A stretch of DNA of 64,000 nucleotides, from assembly GCA_047967505.1 (NCBI GenBank), contig CM106538.1, one strand, 5' to 3'. This document shows positions 34,701 through 46,700 of the stretch, in pieces. Under the pieces are notes generated by a model that was not told the origin of the DNA, did not search any database, and worked only from the letters and a program-made list of their open reading frames with translations. Position 1 is the first letter of the stretch. Each line of letters begins with the position of its first letter. The DNA comes from Dipteris shenzhenensis (lineage: Eukaryota; Polypodiophyta; Polypodiopsida; Gleicheniales). The position numbers and the translations under genes were made by a program.

Positions 34701-37700
34701 CAAATAAATCTTGATTGTTCCCAGCCATAGCAAATGTGATACCCTGAAAAAGACCTGAAAACCCAAAAGCCTCAAGGCTATCACTGCAAAAAGCTGGCTG
34801 TCCAAAAATGACAGCAAATATTTGCAAGTTTCTGACCCAAATCAAAGGGCAAATGCAGATCTGACCCAAATGTGACTGTGGCAGGCAATGTTCACTGCAA
34901 AAACAGCAAATCTGGCAAAAGCCCCAAATTTATTGAGGGCAAATAGGCCAAAAAGAGGGCAAATGCAGAAAAGCCCCAAATTTTGCTGAAATTTTTGCAA
35001 ATGCGACCCAATGTATGCAAATCTGACTCAATGTCCTGTAATCTGACCCAATGTACTGCAAATAGCAGGAGATTGCATACGAAAGAAGGTGAAATGAACT
35101 GAAAGCCCCAAAAAATACCAATGTCCTGAATGTGACTCGTGAATGTGACCGTGTACGTGGAACACCTGTACAAAGACCTTGAAAGAAGTACTAGCTGTAT
35201 GGACAGTGTAGGTACAAAGTACAACGAAGATACTAAGAAGGTACAGTATACTGTACAGATGTAGGTTGGTACAAATGTACGGTACAGTGTATGGATCATA
35301 GGTACGACAGTTGTACGACGATGCACGTACTGTTGTACGAAATAAGTACGATACGTGTACGGGCAAGTATGGAGTGTTGGTACAGATCTGTAGGGATGAA
35401 CAACGATGCAGATACGTGACTGTACGTCGCATGTACAATACGGACCACTGTACGGCGTAGGTACGCCTTGTACGACGAGTGTACGAACCAGTTACAGCAC
35501 CTTTCGTACGCAGGTGCGTACGTACGATGACGCAGGTACAGTCTTGTACGGGTGAAGGTACGGACGTACGATGGCGCATGTACTGTTGTACGACGTCAAA
35601 AAGGAAGATCGGAAGTAGGAAGACGAGTCAAGCCCCCAGCTCTGATACCATTGTAGGATCGCTTAGGAGAGAGAGAGTGCAGGTAGCAAAAGAGTCGATG
35701 ATAAACGCCTTAGCCGTCATGTCAAAGTTGGATAATCAAAAACAAAGGAGTACAAGGTACAAGTACCTAGACCTAGGACTAAGTGTCCTAGGTGTCACAT
35801 AGGACTAAGTGTCCTAGGTGTCACATAGGACTAAGTGTCCTATTTGGCCTAAAAGACACTAACACTGTAAGTGTCTTTATTTATGCCTACAAGGCTCATA
35901 CCATGGCCTATAGGACATCACTAGAACCACCAGAGGATGGCCTACAGTATCATGGTCCACATCCACGTAAAACTCTGAACCATATGAATAATGCCTCCAT
36001 GTTTTGAAAGCATGAATAACAACGCACAACTCTAATTCATGAGTTGGCTAATTTCGTTGAGAGGGAGAAAGCTTCTTGCTTTCGAAGGCTCTTGGCCTGT
36101 CCTCTTGGCGAAGAACCACCCCCATCGCAATGCCAGTTGCATCGGTTTCTAGGAAAAACAGGTTCTAGGGATCAACATTTTTAACACTGGACCAGAGACC
36201 ACAGCCTTCTTTATGGCATTAAATCACTCTTGTTGATTCTGTCCCCACACAAAAGGTACTTTATTTGAGGGAAAGCGAGACTATCTCATAATATCCTTTG
36301 ATATGCCTTCGATAAAATTGGACAAATCCTAAGAATGATTGCAATGCGTTCAGACTTTGAGGAATGGGCCATGTTAATATCGCAGCTACTTTCTTCACAT
36401 CCATTTCCATCCCATCAGGTGTAATAATGAATCCCAAATACTCAAGTTTCACCATGCATAGCACTGTTTTCTTTCTATTCACATAAAGACTAGCTTTCCT
36501 CAAAGTATTGATAGGTGTTCACATGCTCAGTAATACTTTCGCTGTAAACAAGGATATTGTCAATAAAATGTACTACAAACTTCCCAATATATGGGCATAG
36601 TAAGTCATTGATAAGCATGATGAAAGTAGCCTGAGCATTGGTAAGCCCAAATGGCATTACCAAAAACTCGTAATGTCCAAATGTACTTTTGAAAGCAATT
36701 TTATGCACATCCTCGGCTCTAATCTAGTTATGATGATAGCTACTCTTAAGATCTATCTTGCTGAAAATTTGGCTCTATGTAATGCATCCAGTAAATCACC
36801 AATCTGAGCCATCAGATACGTGTGCTTAGTAGTGATATTGTTTAACTCTTTGTAATCTATGCAGAGACGAAAAGTATCATCTTTCTTCTTCTTCAATATC
36901 ACTGGTGAAGCGAAAGGTAAGAAACTGGGCTGAAACTGCCCCAGCTTGAGGCCTTCTTCTAGTTTTCTTTGCACCTCAGCTTCTTCAGTAAAACTTAATC
37001 TATAAGGAGGTGTATTTACGGGTTTTGTCCCTAGGATAAGTTCAATCTTGTGTTGAACATTCCGCTCTGGACGTAAATCATAAGGCAACTCATCTCTAAA
37101 ACAATAAGAGAACTCCTTTGTGATCTGGCCAACCAACTTGGCCATCTCCCTATCTTAGGTAGCATCAATGCTAGTCAATGGACTGTCAATCGACTCTATT
37201 GATGTTGTACAAAGAAAGTATATTCAGCCATTGACAAATTCCTCTGACGAAGGTACCTATGTTGATTCCAAGCTTGAGATGGGTTGTGAGGAGGTAATAA
37301 ATGTTTTCTAAACTCTTTTTTGAACCTTCCCAGATCATGGATGCCAAACTATCCTTTTGTTGTTTGATCCACTACCTATCCGCTGTCTCTTTAATCATAT
37401 GAGGGACCCCACAGATTTTCTTCATATCATTTTTTATTTCAAAAATGGCGAATGCTTCATTCCATTTGTGCAACCAGCCGTCTATGATAATTGAACTATA
37501 GTCTATCTGACCAGAATAATTTTCTAGTCTATAATTGGCAATATTTAGTATTTTAGCCTTTCTAGGCTCGACCATATGTATACTAATCTCAGGCTCCATA
37601 GGCAGATATACTTTTCTTCCCTCCATAGGTCAACACATCCGGTCACGTAGCTGCATTCTTTTCAACAATCGTGGATCCTTATCTGAGTCTTTTGAGCCTT

Positions 37701-40700
37701 TCAACATTAATCTCCCAACAGACGTGAACTTGCTCTCAACCTCAACGAAAAACCAACTTGTGTGTTCTGTGTTCAACAAGCTCTCAAGCATCACGTGCCT
37801 GTGTTCTTCCTGCGTTGCCTCTATCCTTCTGGTAAATTTGTCGTCATCTCATCCGATCTTTCCTTTGGGTCATTGCAGAGCGGAAATCACACTAATGGTT
37901 CAGCCAAGTTTCCTTCTTGACGCATCCTAAGACCTCCACCAATAGGAGCTAGACATCCCCTTCACCTTCTTGAGCGAGGCATTGCTTCACACAGCCAAAA
38001 AGCTTTTTCCATCGACCAACTTGACTCTCTGATACCAATTGACAAAGACCAAAACAAATTCTGAAGACAAAAGCACGAGAATCATGGGTGATTTGCAAGA
38101 TTTTCCTCCTAGCGATGCTCTACAGCACCATCTCACGATACGAATCATCTCACGTTAATTTGACTGGGTTTTTTCTTATGTAGAGCCCCCAATCTCCCTA
38201 GGTGGGCCTAGATTGCCACATGTCTATTTTTTAAAGACCATACTTAGATGTTCCTTCTTACCCCTTCTTGGGATTCCTTTAAACCATTTGCCCCTAGGCA
38301 CAATTTGTAACTAGGAACACCTAGACTTAGGCCTTTAGACCCACCTAGTCACGCAAATCACCCTCACCGATGACCTTGACATTGAATCCCTTTGACCATA
38401 TAGATAAAGCACAATGCTGATTATTGCAATTGTTGGTCCTCTAAAGAAGAAATGCCCACTGACCCTTCCAAGGTCATGTTATCTCAGCTTGAGCATAAGA
38501 AAGTGATTGATAAAATCCATTGCAATGTAAGTCCACTTGCCCTCAGGTATGGGTAATAGCTGAAGCAAACCAACAAGCCTGAGAGAAGTACTCCTTGTTT
38601 TGTTGGCTAGGAACACATTTGAAAACAAAGTCATATGTGTCCTTCCACATTCCTTTCCAATAGAAGCCGTGCTTTACTTTGTCAAAGGTCTTGAAAACCA
38701 AGTGTTGAGCAAGGGGTGAAGATTGCAACTCTTCTATGACCAACACCTTGCAGGCTTATCCTTTCACAAAAAATCCTTCTACCAACATAATCCATTGTGC
38801 ACTTTGAAATGGCCTTTAAACACTGCTACCTACACATAGCTATCTACACAGCTTGAGAACCCTAAGGTAGAAGAAGATATTAACAACACAACATAGTTAA
38901 GGGAAACAAAAAGGTGAAAATAGGAAAACTAGGAATGGAAAAGGAAACATTTTGGGATTTTTTGGAGGGCTGAAATGGAGCCATGTTTGCAAGGGGTTTT
39001 AGAAACGTGGATTTTGAGATTACACTCTAAAAAATCACACACACTAGAATGCTACAACCTAAAGCCTAGCTGTAACTTAAGCATAGTGCATAGTACATAC
39101 TACAAATGTAAAATGATTGAATATTTACTTATCACTAAATCTGAAATCAATGAAAAAGGCTGAAGCTTGAAATACGTAAGTACAAAATGCCAAATGGCAA
39201 TATAATATATATCATATATGTTTGATGTCAAAATTCCAAAGTCCAAAAAGCCTAGGCTCTAAGCCTTTGGGCCACATCAATGATCAGAGTCTAGATATTT
39301 GGCTCATCCATGATCCATGGGATCCTGGTCGCCTCCTCGTCATCCTTGTTTTTTTCGTTGTCGTCATCGTCCTCCTCATCATCAAAAAGGGTGTCATCAG
39401 GCTTATGAAAACCAATAAATTTTTCATGTGTGTACTCTTGTTTCAACGTGTTAAGCAAACACAAGTTTGCATTAACAAAGACACAAGTTTGCATTAACAA
39501 AGACAAGATCGTTGGCCCTTTGTGCTTTCAAATGGTTTCTCTTCTTTTTGTCAATGTGGCCAAAGTTGCTCCACAATTGCTCACAATAAGAGGAGCTACA
39601 ACCCTCGCTAAGAATCCGAATGGCAAGCAATCAGCTCAGGGGAATAAGCTCCATAACCCCCCCACCATGTAACATTAAATAAACCCAGCTCAAAATCTGA
39701 AATTCCAAAGTTCATAAATTTCAGATGTATGAATAGTATGTGTAATGTACAATAAATTACTAAGATCTTAAAATTATGAATTACAAAAATCTGAAAATTA
39801 AAGTGAGTTGAGATTACCGGTCATGCTATGCATATGGCCATCCAATTTTCCAAATATCCCCTCCTTATTGTGATAATTGGCGAGAATGGTCCTTCACTAT
39901 CCGCCGAGCTTCCGGAGTCGGCACCATCTTTTGAAGAGTGAGGTTCCAACCATGATCCACCTCGACATCACTCTATTATGTAGTTGCCTTTTGTTGAAAC
40001 TCCGGGTCCAACACAAACGTAGCTGCATGAATTGGAGTGTAATATTGGTTCCACACCGGCTCATGGCCAACTCTTCCAACTATTTCAGCTGTTGGGGATA
40101 TTTCTCCAACTCTCTCATATTTTCAATCATGTGATCCATCTCCTCATATACCTTGCAAATTAAAGGCATGTCTCCATCAACCTTTTTCAGCAACTCAACA
40201 ATTGGCTTACACAAAGCAACAAGGTGTGATGCATCAGCCCAAAAATCATCGCTGCCTATACACAAGTCATAGCACAATATCCCGGCTTGCTTAGAACTGG
40301 GCCATGCATTCCACCCCAGACTTACCACAACTTGTTTAAGTGTAGATCTCATTTCAAGGAGTTTTCGAAGCATCAAAAAATTGTATGCAAACTTTTTCCC
40401 TGGGTACTTTAAAAGATCCTTGCAAACTCGTGGTACAAAGAAAGAGAAAAATGATGGCGTGTGATAAAACCCAGCCATCTCTCTTCCATCGTCAATAACA
40501 TTCGTTACCCAAGGCAATATGCCAGCGTCTTTCAAAAAATTATTTAAACACAACACAAGAAGTTCACTGGATATGATGATACCTTTGCTTCAATAATGCC
40601 CGTGAGCCTTGTTGGTATTTTCACCATTTGAAACAAGCTGCATAACATTGGATCAACACACATATTCCTCTGCATCTGCCCACATTTGCATCAAAACATT

Positions 40701-43700
40701 GGTTGTTTTTTATTATACTCCACACTCTATGGAGTGTATAGAGAGAGCAGATTCTCTACAATATGCCGAAATCCCCTCAAGTGTTTGACTTCGCACGTCA
40801 CTCCAACCATCTGCAACCTAAGTTAGCTCCATACTTTTGCCATTTCTCCTTCACAGGTTGAATGGCTTAATGCATCAAAAGTGGGAGGGGTTTATGTAGG
40901 GTCCCAATGCTGTAATTTCAAATTACATCTCCCTGAAATAAGCAAATTGTGCAACATTGAAACTAATCCCATTTGAGTAAAGAAAAAAGGCCACAGATGT
41001 ATCTACTTGTGCCCTCCTTTGCGGGTGCCATGTTGTGTAAAGGGTGCTTTGTCTTCGTGCAGGCGGGAGAGGTGAATGAGATGCACCAGGACTTGTAGCT
41101 CCAAGAACATGTGAACTCCTAGAAGAAGAAACTGCAGTAACAGTAGAGGGAAGAGGAGTGAGATTTGCAGTAGCCACATGAGAACATGAAGTAGCTCCTC
41201 CACTAGTGGATGTAATAGTCCTTGTCCTCTTCGGCAGAGGAAATGCCTCGACCTCTTGTTCTATCCTTTCTTTCTTCTGCGGGATTTTGCTGCATATTGT
41301 AATCCCCTCTCCCATAATGCCAAGAAGATGGGCCTTCACCGCCCCACCTCTTGTCAATCTACACCACCTGCACATAAACTTGCGACTGCCTCCTCTGTTG
41401 AAGTCGAAACCACTTGACTCTAGCAATAATCTGATTGGGTGAACTCCCCCTCGGGCTCAGACCTAGAGATCCCAACTCTTGAAGCCATGGCCACAGTAAA
41501 ATTCGGTAAAAAAGAATGGGCGGCGGCAAATCACGAAGAGGATATAGGACAGTTTGGCTGAAACATTTCATGCCCCCCTAGAAACGTTTCAGCGCTGTTT
41601 CTAAGGGGGGAAGTGTTTCTGGACAGAAAGGTTTCCGCTGATACGTTTCAGAGCAAAACAGGCCCTGAAACGTGTTTCAATGTAACTGCATGACTAGATA
41701 AGCACATAGTGAGCAGAAAACAGCAAGAAAAACTGGCTTAGAGGAGAGGGTAAAAGAAGTCGCTGCCAGGTGAAAACATGTAGATAAATGCGCTGCAACA
41801 AAACAATGCAGAACAACAAAGAGCAGCCCATCCGCGCACACAAACAAACCCACAGACACACACTCGGTGGACAGTAGGAAAAGAAGGGAGAAAAGTCACC
41901 AGGAAGGGGGGAAAAACGGTGTGGAGAGGTTTGAAAAGCTCGCAGGAGAAAAACCCAGCAGGATATGCTCGAGACAGAGGGAGAACCCAAGAAAAGGCTG
42001 CATGCAGATCAATAGACACCAGCAAATGGTCATACACGAGGTCGGTACAGGAAAAAGATATCTAGGAAGGGCTTGCGATTAAGTACATGCTATCACAAGG
42101 TTGCTTGGAGGCTAAGAACACTCCAGGGGTGGCGCAGCCGTAGAAGACCCTACAACAGAATTCTGCCATATCTTGCTCTCCTTCACTATTCCACACACAG
42201 ACACACAAAATTTTTTTTTGGGGTAAAAGAAATCTTGCATTAAAAGCAGTTACATTCATAGCTGTTCCAGTGTGGAACAACTACTACTTGTACGAAAAAA
42301 CAGCCAACTAAAAGCAATAAAAGCTGTTCCAGTAAAGAACAGCTAGTACAAAGGAGCTAATAACACTCAAAACACACACACACTCTTTTTTTTTCTGGGT
42401 GAAAATTGAGTTGCTTTATATTACAAAATCATCATCCAAGAATAGGACGATGAGAAATACATCAAGAGAACCTCAATATAAGATAGATATACATCATGAT
42501 CTATGCACTTTGTTTGCAAGCAATCATAGAAAGATTGCTGCAGAGAGTGCCTAAAAGAAAGTAAAAATTAAAAAAGTGGGATTACCAAACACTCTATGAT
42601 TTCTATCCTTTCATAGAGTCCCAAGCGCCTTGTAACAAACCCAAACAAAAAAAAAATCAAACTCTTTTGTAGCTGGTGTACTGAAAGATCCAAAAAAACT
42701 TTCGAAAGACAGTATTTGGAAATCTTGTAAGAAAATAATACAACGTCTGTGCTCAACAGATAACAGGATCTCGTACGCAAGAGAGAAAACAAGATAGTAG
42801 AATAAAAAATTTGATTACTGTAGAACTGATACAATAGATGGCGCTGCCTCCCAACTGTGCGCTCCTGTGAAAGAAGCTTCGATGGCGTGCTGGAGACAGT
42901 AGAAGACGGAGGCTGGATGCTAAGGAATCAGAGTTGCTATAGCCAGTGATGAAATGGGCTTCACGGGCTTGCTCTTATATAGCCACCAGTCGTAGTCGGT
43001 TAGGCTCAATTGGGTGACCGACCCAGTCCGCCCAAAACGGTCGACTGGGGGTCGGTCCCGAAATAGGCCACTGACCATACGATAGAACCGGTGCGCAAAA
43101 CAGAGCAACTAACCTACGATCACCGTTCGGCCCAGAGCCATCCGGGATCATCTGAGGCTCCAAACGAGTCCCGCAACCCGAGAGTGGGCTGCCCCGGAAA
43201 ATGCTCCGTCTACCCTCAGTGCGGTCAGTCAAGGGATGCCTTCCCGCACTTGCATGTAGCCTAGTTGGCGGTGTGTTAACTCTATCTGAAGCCGTCCAGC
43301 CATCAGGCCACACATGGCTTCCATCTGGTGTCCAAACCAGGACCTACCGGATAACCGAGCTACTCAAATGCCTTCTCCTCATATGGGGGGCTTACAAGTA
43401 GAGTTAGCTGGTTCCCGCGTAGTTACACGAGAGTGGAGCATTGATATCTAACACCCCCCCTTAATGTCCACCCACAAGTGAACTTACTTTTTCGGCCCAA
43501 TGCCAAGTCGATGAAGATGCCTCTCCAACAAGTCTCTTCCAAGAGCCTTCGTGAAGATGTCCACAGCATTCTTTGTAGTCGGACAGTACACTAAGTCGAC
43601 CTCTCCATTCGTGATGAGCTCGCGTACAAAGTGATATTGAATCTCAATGTGTTTTGTGTGAGCGTGGAACACCGGGTTCTTTGCAATTGCCATGCAATTG

Positions 43701-46700
43701 TGATTGTCACATGATAACTGCGTAGGCTTGTTCTGCACTGCACCCATGTCCCTCAAAATCCTCCTCAACCACACTGCTTCGCAAGAAGCAAGGCATGCAG
43801 ATTTGTACTCGGCCTCGGTAGAAGAAAGGGCAACTGTGGGTTGCTTCTTGTTGACCCATGACACAACTCTAGATCCAAGTGAGAAACAATACCTTGTCAC
43901 TGATCTCCTGCTGTCCACGTCTCCTGCCCAATCCAAGTCACAGAATCCGGTCAAGATGTTGCCCTTGGTATAGGTGATGCCATAATCAAATGTGTCTTTG
44001 ATGTATTTCAGCACCCGCATCCCTGCCCTCCAATGGTTCTCCCGGGGCTTATTGGAAAACCTGCTTAGTACACCAGTCGCAAAACTGATGTCCGGCCGTG
44101 TGTTGCACAGGTAAATCAAGCTGCCCACAAGCCTTCTGTACTTCGCTTCGTCCACCAGTGGTGATGAATCCTCGTTTGAGAGCTTCGCGTCAACCTCCAT
44201 AGGGGTACCAACTGTCTTGCACTCAGCCATGCTAAATGCCTTTAGTATCTCTCCAGCTTCCTCTTGATATCTGGCACATAAAGAACATTGGACAGCTGTT
44301 TTACAACTCCATCTGAGTTGAGAGCAATCGTACCTTTTCCTTTTGCTGGACATTTTGCATCATTGCCGACTGGTATCAGGATGTCATTCCCTACCGGCTG
44401 TAGAGAGGTATACCAATCCTTCCGATTGGTCATGTGGCGCGATGCACCACTGTCAATGATCCAAGGTTCATCCACAGGTACATGAACTGCCTCCGTGCAA
44501 ATCTTCTCAATTGTGACAAACAGTTCTATTGGTACTGCCTGCGCGCTGTTGCTGGACTCTTTCTTTACTCCGTTCTTCTCATTTGGAATCTTATTTCGGC
44601 ACTCATTCTGCTTGTGCCCTGCCTTGTTGCAATAGAAGCACTTGATCTTCTTCTTTCTCTTTTTATCATCAGAAGAAGATGGGTTACTAGAGTCCTTACC
44701 CTTACCTTTCTTTGATCCGGTCTAGAAAGCCAAATCTTCTCCAGTCCTCGTCTTTTGACGCATCTCCTCCTCCAGAAGCATCGCGCTGAAATCCTCAAAG
44801 TTGAGGGGTGGATTTCTGTTTTGCGTATTCAGCGCCGTAACAAGACCGTTATACTTTGGTGAGAGAATCCGTATGCACCTTTGTGCTAGATTCTCGTTGG
44901 TGATGGTGATGCCAATCGTAGTCATTTGATCGCGCAGATTCTTTACCCTAGTGATGAACTTCTCTACCGCTTCAGACTCAGACAACTTCTCGTTCGCGAG
45001 TTGAGTCTCCATATTCTGAATCCGCGTCTGATTCGTGGTCTCGAACTGATTTTTCAAGACCGTCCATGCCTCCTCCGCTGTGGTGACATGTTGAATTAAC
45101 GCCATGACGGAATCACTAACACTGCAGACAATAGAACACAGCGCATCTGCATTTCTTCTTGTCCACGCGAGAATCTCATCCGCAGTTGGTACTATCTGTT
45201 GTCCTGCATTGGTTGGATCCGGTCTTGCAACCGGCCTTACGTCCACCCCAGTAGCAGTGTCCCAAAGCTCGTATGCGCTTAGGATGGTCTTCATCTTGAA
45301 CTTCCAGAGTGGATAGTTAGAGCCGTCCAACTTTTCGCTTTCGCCGAATGGTGGGATTCGCAGTCTTGCGGGCTGGGCCATCTCTCATTATCTGCTCGCA
45401 AACAGAAACACACTACGAAATCTTCTTGCTAGAGTCCAGACTCTGATACCATGTAAGAAAATAATACAACGTCTGTGCTCAACAGATAACAGGATCTCGT
45501 ACGCAAGAGAGAACAAGATAGTATGGAGAATAAAAAATTTGATTACTGTAGAACTGATACAATAGATGGCGCTGCCTCCCAACCGTGCGCTCCTGTGAAA
45601 GAAGCTTCGATGGCGTGCTAGAAACAGTAGAAGACGGAGGTTGGATGCTAAGGAATCAGGGTTGCTGTAGCCAGTGATGAAATGGGCTTCACGGGCTTGC
45701 TCTTATATAGTCACCAGTCGTAGTCGGTTAGGCTCAATTGGGTGACTGACCCAGTCCGTCCAAAACGGTCGACTGGGGGTCGGTCCCGAAATAGGCCACC
45801 AACCATACGATAGAACCGGTGCGCAAAACAGAGCAACTGACCTACGGACGCCGTTCGGCCCAGAGCCATCCGGGATCATCTGAGGCTCCAAACGGGCCCC
45901 GCAACCCGAGAGTGGGCTGCCCCGGGAAATGCTCCGTCCACCCTCAGTGCGGTCAGTCAAGGGATGCCTTCCCGCACTTGCATGTAGCCTAGTTGGCGGT
46001 GTGCCAACTCTATCTGAAGCCGTCCAGCCATCAGGCCACACATGGCCCCCATCTGGTGTCCAAACCAGGACCTACCGGATAACCGAGCTACTCAAATGCC
46101 TTCTCCTCATATGGGGGGCTTACAAGTAGAGTTAGCTGGTTCCCGCGTAGTTACACGAGAGTGGAGCATTGATATCTAACAAATCTGGCATGTAAACGCT
46201 GTCCAAGGAAAGTGAGAAAATCCCGAGTGGAGAAGCAATGCCAAAGTAGATGTGGCACAGACTCCCGTGGAGCTAAGCATCTGCGACAAACAGCCGGAGC
46301 AAATGTTTGCGTGCCAATAGTTGTCCAGATGGAAAAACTCCCAATAGTACTCGCTACAAGAAAACTTGTTGTCTGAGTGGCATTTTAGAATGCCAAATCT
46401 GTCTCAATCTTTTGCGCCACCACTTTGCTGTGCGATTCATTCGCCAAAGCTGATTGAGCTTGTGAGAAATCCATGGTGGGGTAAAAGGATCTTATATAAA
46501 GAAGAGATAGTAATATGTGACACTCGTAAAGGTTTCAAGAACGATCTTGGAGAAGTAATAAAGACGTTCTTGAAGCTCCAATGGTGGAATGGGCTGAAAA
46601 GGCTGAAGCATAGCTGTAACTTTCCGCCAAATGGATCTATAATGCATACCAAGGTCAAATTTCGCAGCAGCCAATGGAAAAGAAAGAGGAGACCCATCAT

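Larger units (their letters stand above)
31476..35946 (-). mobile_element. Ty1/copia element with LTRs and GTATC duplication, lacking RT
   Basis: LTRs at 31476-31744 and 35652-35946 are in direct orientation and very similar. A perfect 5-bp duplication GTATC flanks it (31471-31475, 35947-35951). The - strand order is 5' LTR, priming site, GTAC tract, TGCAAAT leader, gag, protease, integrase, a short piece of RT N-terminus, a piece of RT C-terminus, then a G-rich polypurine tract and the 3' LTR. The RT catalytic core and RNase H are deleted, so the element cannot copy itself. It is inserted in the gypsy RNase H. Confidence 0.93.
29544..38495 (-). mobile_element. Ty3/gypsy element with both LTRs, nested
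   Basis: The two LTRs (29544-29998 and 38040-38495) are in direct orientation. The element reads leftward: priming site, short gag-like region, reverse transcriptase, RNase H, integrase with a chromodomain-like end, polypurine tract, 3' LTR. Without the copia inside it (31476-35946) it is about 4.5 kb, so gag and protease are mostly missing. The pol frame has many stops, and the RT active site reads FIDN instead of a DD pair. The flanks are halves of an older gypsy integrase on the same strand. No matching 5-bp duplication was found at the ends. Confidence 0.88.
42726..46181 (-). mobile_element. Ty1/copia deletion derivative with AATCT duplication
   Basis: Two 0.73-kb LTRs (42726-43453, 45452-46181) are near identical; both end TG/CA. 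A perfect 5-bp duplication AATCT flanks it (42721-42725, 46182-46186). The interior of 2.0 kb has a priming site, gag, protease and then directly the RT C-terminus and RNase H; integrase and the RT catalytic core are deleted. It looks young, and it is inserted in a LINE. Confidence 0.95.
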
